A DNA stretch of 64,000 bases from Sciurus carolinensis (Eukaryota > Chordata > Mammalia > Rodentia > Sciuridae), in the NCBI RefSeq assembly GCF_902686445.1, contig NC_062218.1, positions 131,806,594 to 131,870,593 of the forward strand, written 5' to 3'. The notes under the pieces are model-generated. The model was given only the letters and a program-made list of their open reading frames with translations, did no database searches and was not told where the DNA came from. The position numbers and the translations under genes were made by a program. Shown here piece by piece: positions 60,006-64,000 of the stretch (position 1 is its first letter; the number at the start of each line of letters is the position of its first letter).

Positions 60006-61914
60006 CGTCCTAGGACTTGGGAAGTATGTATGATGCAAAAAAAATCCTCATGGGTGTCACTCTCCTCTGGTATGCCCTATACAAGGTCTGCAGTTCCTTC
60101 ACCACTATGTGACATTCTCCCAAATTCTGATGGTCTGCTGCAGACTGACCATCTTTGTAGGGGTGCAAGTGTTTTCCTGGACTCCCTGCTGCCCAGGTTG
60201 TGCAGGCTGGTTTGTCTGCTGTGGCCCTGGCCACACTGTAATGAGCACAGACTCTGAATGGACCACTTGAGGTTCCAGGTCCAGTACAACTCTTACCCTG
60301 GAGGGGTGTCTGCAGCATGCCACACAAAAGTCTGCCACCCTGCATGCCCAGCAGCATCCAAGAGTCCATGGAGAATCTTCACATGCAACCTTGACCCCTG
60401 AGTCACTTCTGTGACAGGCAGGCACAGCCTCTTCACAGCTCCAGGGCAGAACTTGAGGTCAGCTGCCCCAGGCACTTTCCCTTTTCCTCTGAATCCTGGC
60501 CATTCCTACCATCCTACTGCTGATCACAGGCCCAGAGGACATTAGATCCTGGCAGTGCCATAGGAAACTCAGCACACCCTCATCTGCCCAGGGAACATCA
60601 GATAGTGGGGCTTTCCATGTGTCTGGGGATGTGCCCTCTCTCTTGGGATGAGACATGAGGCATGAGAAGCATGAACTGTGTTGTTTCACCTGGGAACTGG
60701 AGGTGACACAGAATCTAGGAGACCAGGCAGACTGGAGAAGCAGGCGTCCCACAGGGAGCATGGCAAACTCAAACCTTGGACATGGGCGCTGTTCCTAGAT
60801 GCAGAGAGTTGCCCATGGAGGCTCTTCCTCCACTCCCACCCCAGCCATGGCTCCTCCCTCCTCACTACCTCTTTCTCCCTCTGTCTTTCCAGGGTCCCTG
60901 CTGTATGGACCCTACCATCCCTGAGACTCTGCTCTCTCCCCTCCCGATCTGACCCTTCCATCAGTCTCTTGTCCTTCAGGTCCTGCAAATTTGTTCTGAG
61001 ATCCTCCCCTCTTTCATGTGGCCTCATCAACTCTAACAAATGGTGTTGACTTTCTCCTGTTGCAAGCCTGCTGCTCCCCAGGCACCCTCACTTACCTATG
61101 GACCTGACCTCAGCAGCAGCCTTCTGGTGCCCCAGCTTCAGAACTGCCATTGGTGGGCTGATCCTAACGCACTGGACCTCCCTTCTCTTCAGCACTCCAA
61201 TATGCTGCCCTGGCCAAGTCTCTAGCCACTTGCCATCTGTCCTGCCTCCACCCTCCTGGTTCTGATGCAGGGCACCTCTGACCCTGTCACTGCCCTGCTC
61301 TACTACAGGGGCTCCTCCCCATAAGATTTCTGCCTCCTACCACACTGAGCCAAAACTCCAGGATCTCTGTCCAAGTTCCAAACCCCTCTGAGACCTGAGA
61401 CTGTTTCCCTCATCTCTGGACATGTCTCTGAATGCTCTGCTGCTGCCGTGGTTCCTGCTTCTCACCACGGAGAAGAAATTGTAACAAGGAATGGGAAACA
61501 CTGGAAAACCCTCCATTAAGGGCACCCTGCACCTTCACCAGGATATACCCTGCAATAGTCTCCTGAAGTCCCTGTGCTGATCCTGTCCAGTTAAACCTTC
61601 TCAGGATCTAGCACCAGCCCATGTCTTCTCCATTCTGGAAACTTTCACGAGTAGACTCAGAAGTGGGAGCTGCTTTGAACTAGAGAGGGCTCAGTGCTGT
61701 GCATCTGTGTCCAGGGCCTGTCCACACTCTGCTCTGTGCTGCTGAGTGAACTGATGATGAAGAGTGAGTCACAGAGACTCCTCTCTCCTGTTGATAGATA
61801 GATTCAGCATGACCCACCTTCAAGGGTCCTCCAGGTCCTTTATTTCCTTCTGGCTATGTGACTGGGGCAGCAGGTGCTGGGCAAAGGGAGGCTGTTGTGA
61901 AGAGCAAAAGCCAG

Positions 61915-62285
61915 CTTCCTAGGCTGTAACAAAATGCCAGAAGCCTGCAGGAGGAAGGTTTGCTTTGTCTCTGAGATTAAAAGACCTCAGTCCATGGCTG
62001 CTTGGGGCCTGGGGTGAGGCAATACAACATAGAGGAGTGCATGGCAGTGCAAGCTCCCCCAACTCATGTCTGGGCTGCAGTAGAGAAGCAGGACGAGACT
62101 GGGTCACACAGTCCTCTTCATGGACACACCTCAGGGTTGTGTACCCCCACAGTGCCCCACCTCCTACATCACTCCCCTTTCCAGAAGTACCATTCAGTGA
62201 CTGGCCTTGAACAGGTGGCCTGTGGGTTCTCTGTCCTCCAGGCAGTCCTGCTGGGCTTCACTCCTGGTGCTGCATGAAACACACC
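61915..62285 (-). mobile_element. MaLR-like LTR remnant, copy D
   Basis: Reverse complement of the 7830-8215 block: gctgtaacaaaatgccagaa at the left end, the catgagttggg area in the middle, and tgcatgaaacacacccatgc at the right edge. Confidence 0.38.
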
Positions 62286-62840
62286 CATGCTGAGACAATC
62301 ACTAGGTTTCCCTGAGGCTCATTCTGACCTGCACCCTGTCTACAAGGCAGGCCCAGGGCTGTCTGTCTGGTTCCCCACCTTCATCCTGGGGCAAAGTGTG
62401 AGGGCCACCATATCAGGAGGGTGTGGATCTAAGGGATGGTCCAGAGGCCTCTGGGGTGTGGCCAGTCCACTAACTCACCTGCTGTCCTCATCATGCTCCA
62501 GCTGCCCCTGGGTGGATACCCTGCTGTCTGGGCCAGAGTCCACACTACCACCTGGATGGGGTCTCAGCCTCTCTTCTGGGCAATAGCATGGCTCCACTTT
62601 CAGCCAGGGCATCCTCTCTGCCAAGGCCACATGAAGACTGAAGGCCTTGGAGACAGCAGAAATCATGCAAGGAAAGATGCAGAGCAGGTGAGCCGTTGTT
62701 GAGGTGTCAGGCCCGGGGAGTCATGACCCTATCTCTTCTTCAAACTCCATGGTAATCCTAGCATGTAGATGTTCTGGGCTGCTCAGGAGACACCAAGAAT
62801 AAACATCTAGAAGGAAGGCTCTGCTTTCATTAGAGACAAC

Positions 62841-63560
62841 CCTGGCCCAGAAGCCCAGAAAAGATCTTGACCATGTAGCCCTGTCCTGGTAAGGAAACTT
62901 ACCTTGAGCAGGTGTTGCCCAGGATGCTGTGGAGAACACCAACAGGCTGGACAGACCTGGGGGATGCCCTCCTGGGACCTGGACCAGGACCACCCTCCAT
63001 ACAGCTGGGAGGCTTTAGTGGTAGAACAAGAGAAGGAGGGTTTGGAGAGCGACCCCTGGTCTGTGCAAGGCCTCTGTCAGAGCCTCTGGCCAGTGGCAAG
63101 CACCCTAATTTTCTACCCCAGCTTTTTCTCCTGTGCATGGGCACTCAAGGCTGCAGCCTCAGAATCCATGCACTACAAGCATGGCCACAGAGCACGCAAC
63201 ATGGTCATCACCCCTGCGGCTTTCCAGATGCCACATGAGCTGACTCCTGGGATCCCTGAATGTGGTGTGAGCCCATCTGTGGGTGTCATTCCTTGGGCTA
63301 CCACATGGAGGACACGGAGCTTCCAGCCTGTCCTGCACTGGGCAGTTAGTCAGGTTTCTGCTGGGAACAGGCCCCACCAACCCACTGCCATCTGTACAGT
63401 GGAATTCTGTGAAGGAAGTTCAGGCTTTGGCTTATATGTCAAGCTCAAGGTTTCCTTGTCCCAAGGATGCCCCAAGCATACTTGTCTGTCATATGCACAT
63501 AGGGATCATGTCATCTCCATAACTGCCCCTGGTCTTTAGAGGGTAGGGTGGCACCAGCAC
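62841..63560. other. Unassigned sequence, no named gene
   Basis: Contains the longest non-repetitive open frame on the + strand (62904-63539, 211 codons) with no recognisable domain, signal peptide or family motif. It has no second copy in the window to test for constraint. Probably chance. Confidence 0.4.
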
Positions 63561-63885
63561 TGGGTGATCCAGCATACACTAGGTGTACACCCATCCCTTA
63601 CACATCACACAGCACACACCCCAAAACACAGCATACCCCACATGCAAACATTTTCATACACAATGTACTCATAATACAACACTCTGAACTCACCACGTAC
63701 ACACATATCTCCATACACATCACGCACAGGCAATCACCACACTAAATTCCCTGCACAGGAAGCACACCTTACACACGAATGATACACAACATGCACAGCA
63801 CCCATGTGTTCACAAAGCACACACACCACGTGCACACTCACACACTTTATGCACATAATGTACACATACTTCAATACACACCCAA
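63561..63885. repeat. 60-bp CA-rich minisatellite, right array
   Basis: cttacacatcacacagcaca, ctccatacacatcacgcaca and neighbouring text match the 47538-48290 array, with fewer and more decayed units. It precedes the second copy of block X. Confidence 0.75.
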
Positions 63886-64000
63886 AATATTCTTTGACTT
63901 TACTAGTGATTTTCATGGCTCATTACATGGTCAGTGTTGGGAAAGATGTATGCCATGTGTCCTGTGTCCTCGGCTGCAGACCAGGTTCCTTTTCTGTAGG
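63886..64000. repeat. Block X, right copy (cut by window end)
   Basis: Matches 48293-48405 (ttttactag..gattttca, gtcagtgttgggaaag, ggctgcagaccagg). Continues beyond the window. Confidence 0.78.

Larger units (their letters stand above)
53386..62840 (-). repeat. Segmental duplication copy D (inverted)
   Basis: Inverted partner of about 22045-31885 (B) and, for its right part, of 7290-12392 (A). Anchors: aggtgagttcagagggcacc 54057 against the reverse complement near 31250; the 24-bp array 56085; MIR 59870; the ggcattttgttacagc element end near 61920; the PEHLHAR segment near 62750-62790, shared with A only. No named gene; frames running into the minisatellite are discussed in the findings. Confidence 0.87.

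Noticed and set aside
62904..63539. 211-codon + frame
   Set aside because: No recognisable domain and no second copy to test. Listed only as unassigned sequence.

Overview
This is mammalian nuclear DNA, most likely from a squirrel-family rodent (Sciuridae). The evidence is the composite SINEs (a 7SL/B1-like left half fused to an ID-like right half, e.g. 15895-16095), the L1 3' ends, and mammal-wide MIR remnants. I see no bacterial-style operons, no tRNA or rRNA gene, and no cellular protein-coding gene I can name. Apart from transposon genes, the long open frames are chance frames or run through minisatellites whose period is divisible by three.

The framework is an old, diverged segmental duplication in four pieces. 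Copies A (4081-12392) and B (18581-31885) are on the + strand, about 14.5 kb apart. Copies C (49240-52640) and D (53386-62840) are inverted. The order in the right arm is permuted. In A and B the C-type block runs straight into the D-type block. On the right the two types are separated by other sequence plus a 60-bp minisatellite that itself recurs 15.6 kb apart (about 48293 and 63893). SINEs, MIRs and an LTR-like remnant recur at matching positions in several copies, so they predate the duplication.

The spacer between the arms (31886-47537) is a nest of retroelements. An old L1 fragment (31886-32197) is interrupted by a minus-strand class I (gammaretrovirus-like) endogenous retrovirus with a 3' LTR, polypurine tract and decayed env, pol, pro and gag. 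Its gag is split by a plus-strand 3' L1 fragment (37475-38239). A second, plus-strand class I element follows, with a 5' LTR, a tRNA-Phe-type primer binding site and the start of gag (about 38636-40240). Then comes a near-full-length, inactive minus-strand L1 (40853-47537) that keeps a YY1-like site, a 68-bp repeat promoter region and a G-rich telomere-like 3' UTR tract. A second L1 5' half (1-2330) has a different distal promoter. Paralogous copy D carries the unoccupied site of the minus-strand retrovirus, which gives the order of events: old L1, then duplication, then retrovirus, then nested L1.

Four minisatellites with periods 24, 30, 54 and 60 bp punctuate the duplicons. I did not find a clear new gene system. 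The most useful leads are the inverted duplicon architecture, the L1 promoter turnover with a long antisense frame, the paralogous empty site, and the near-palindromic 24-bp array.
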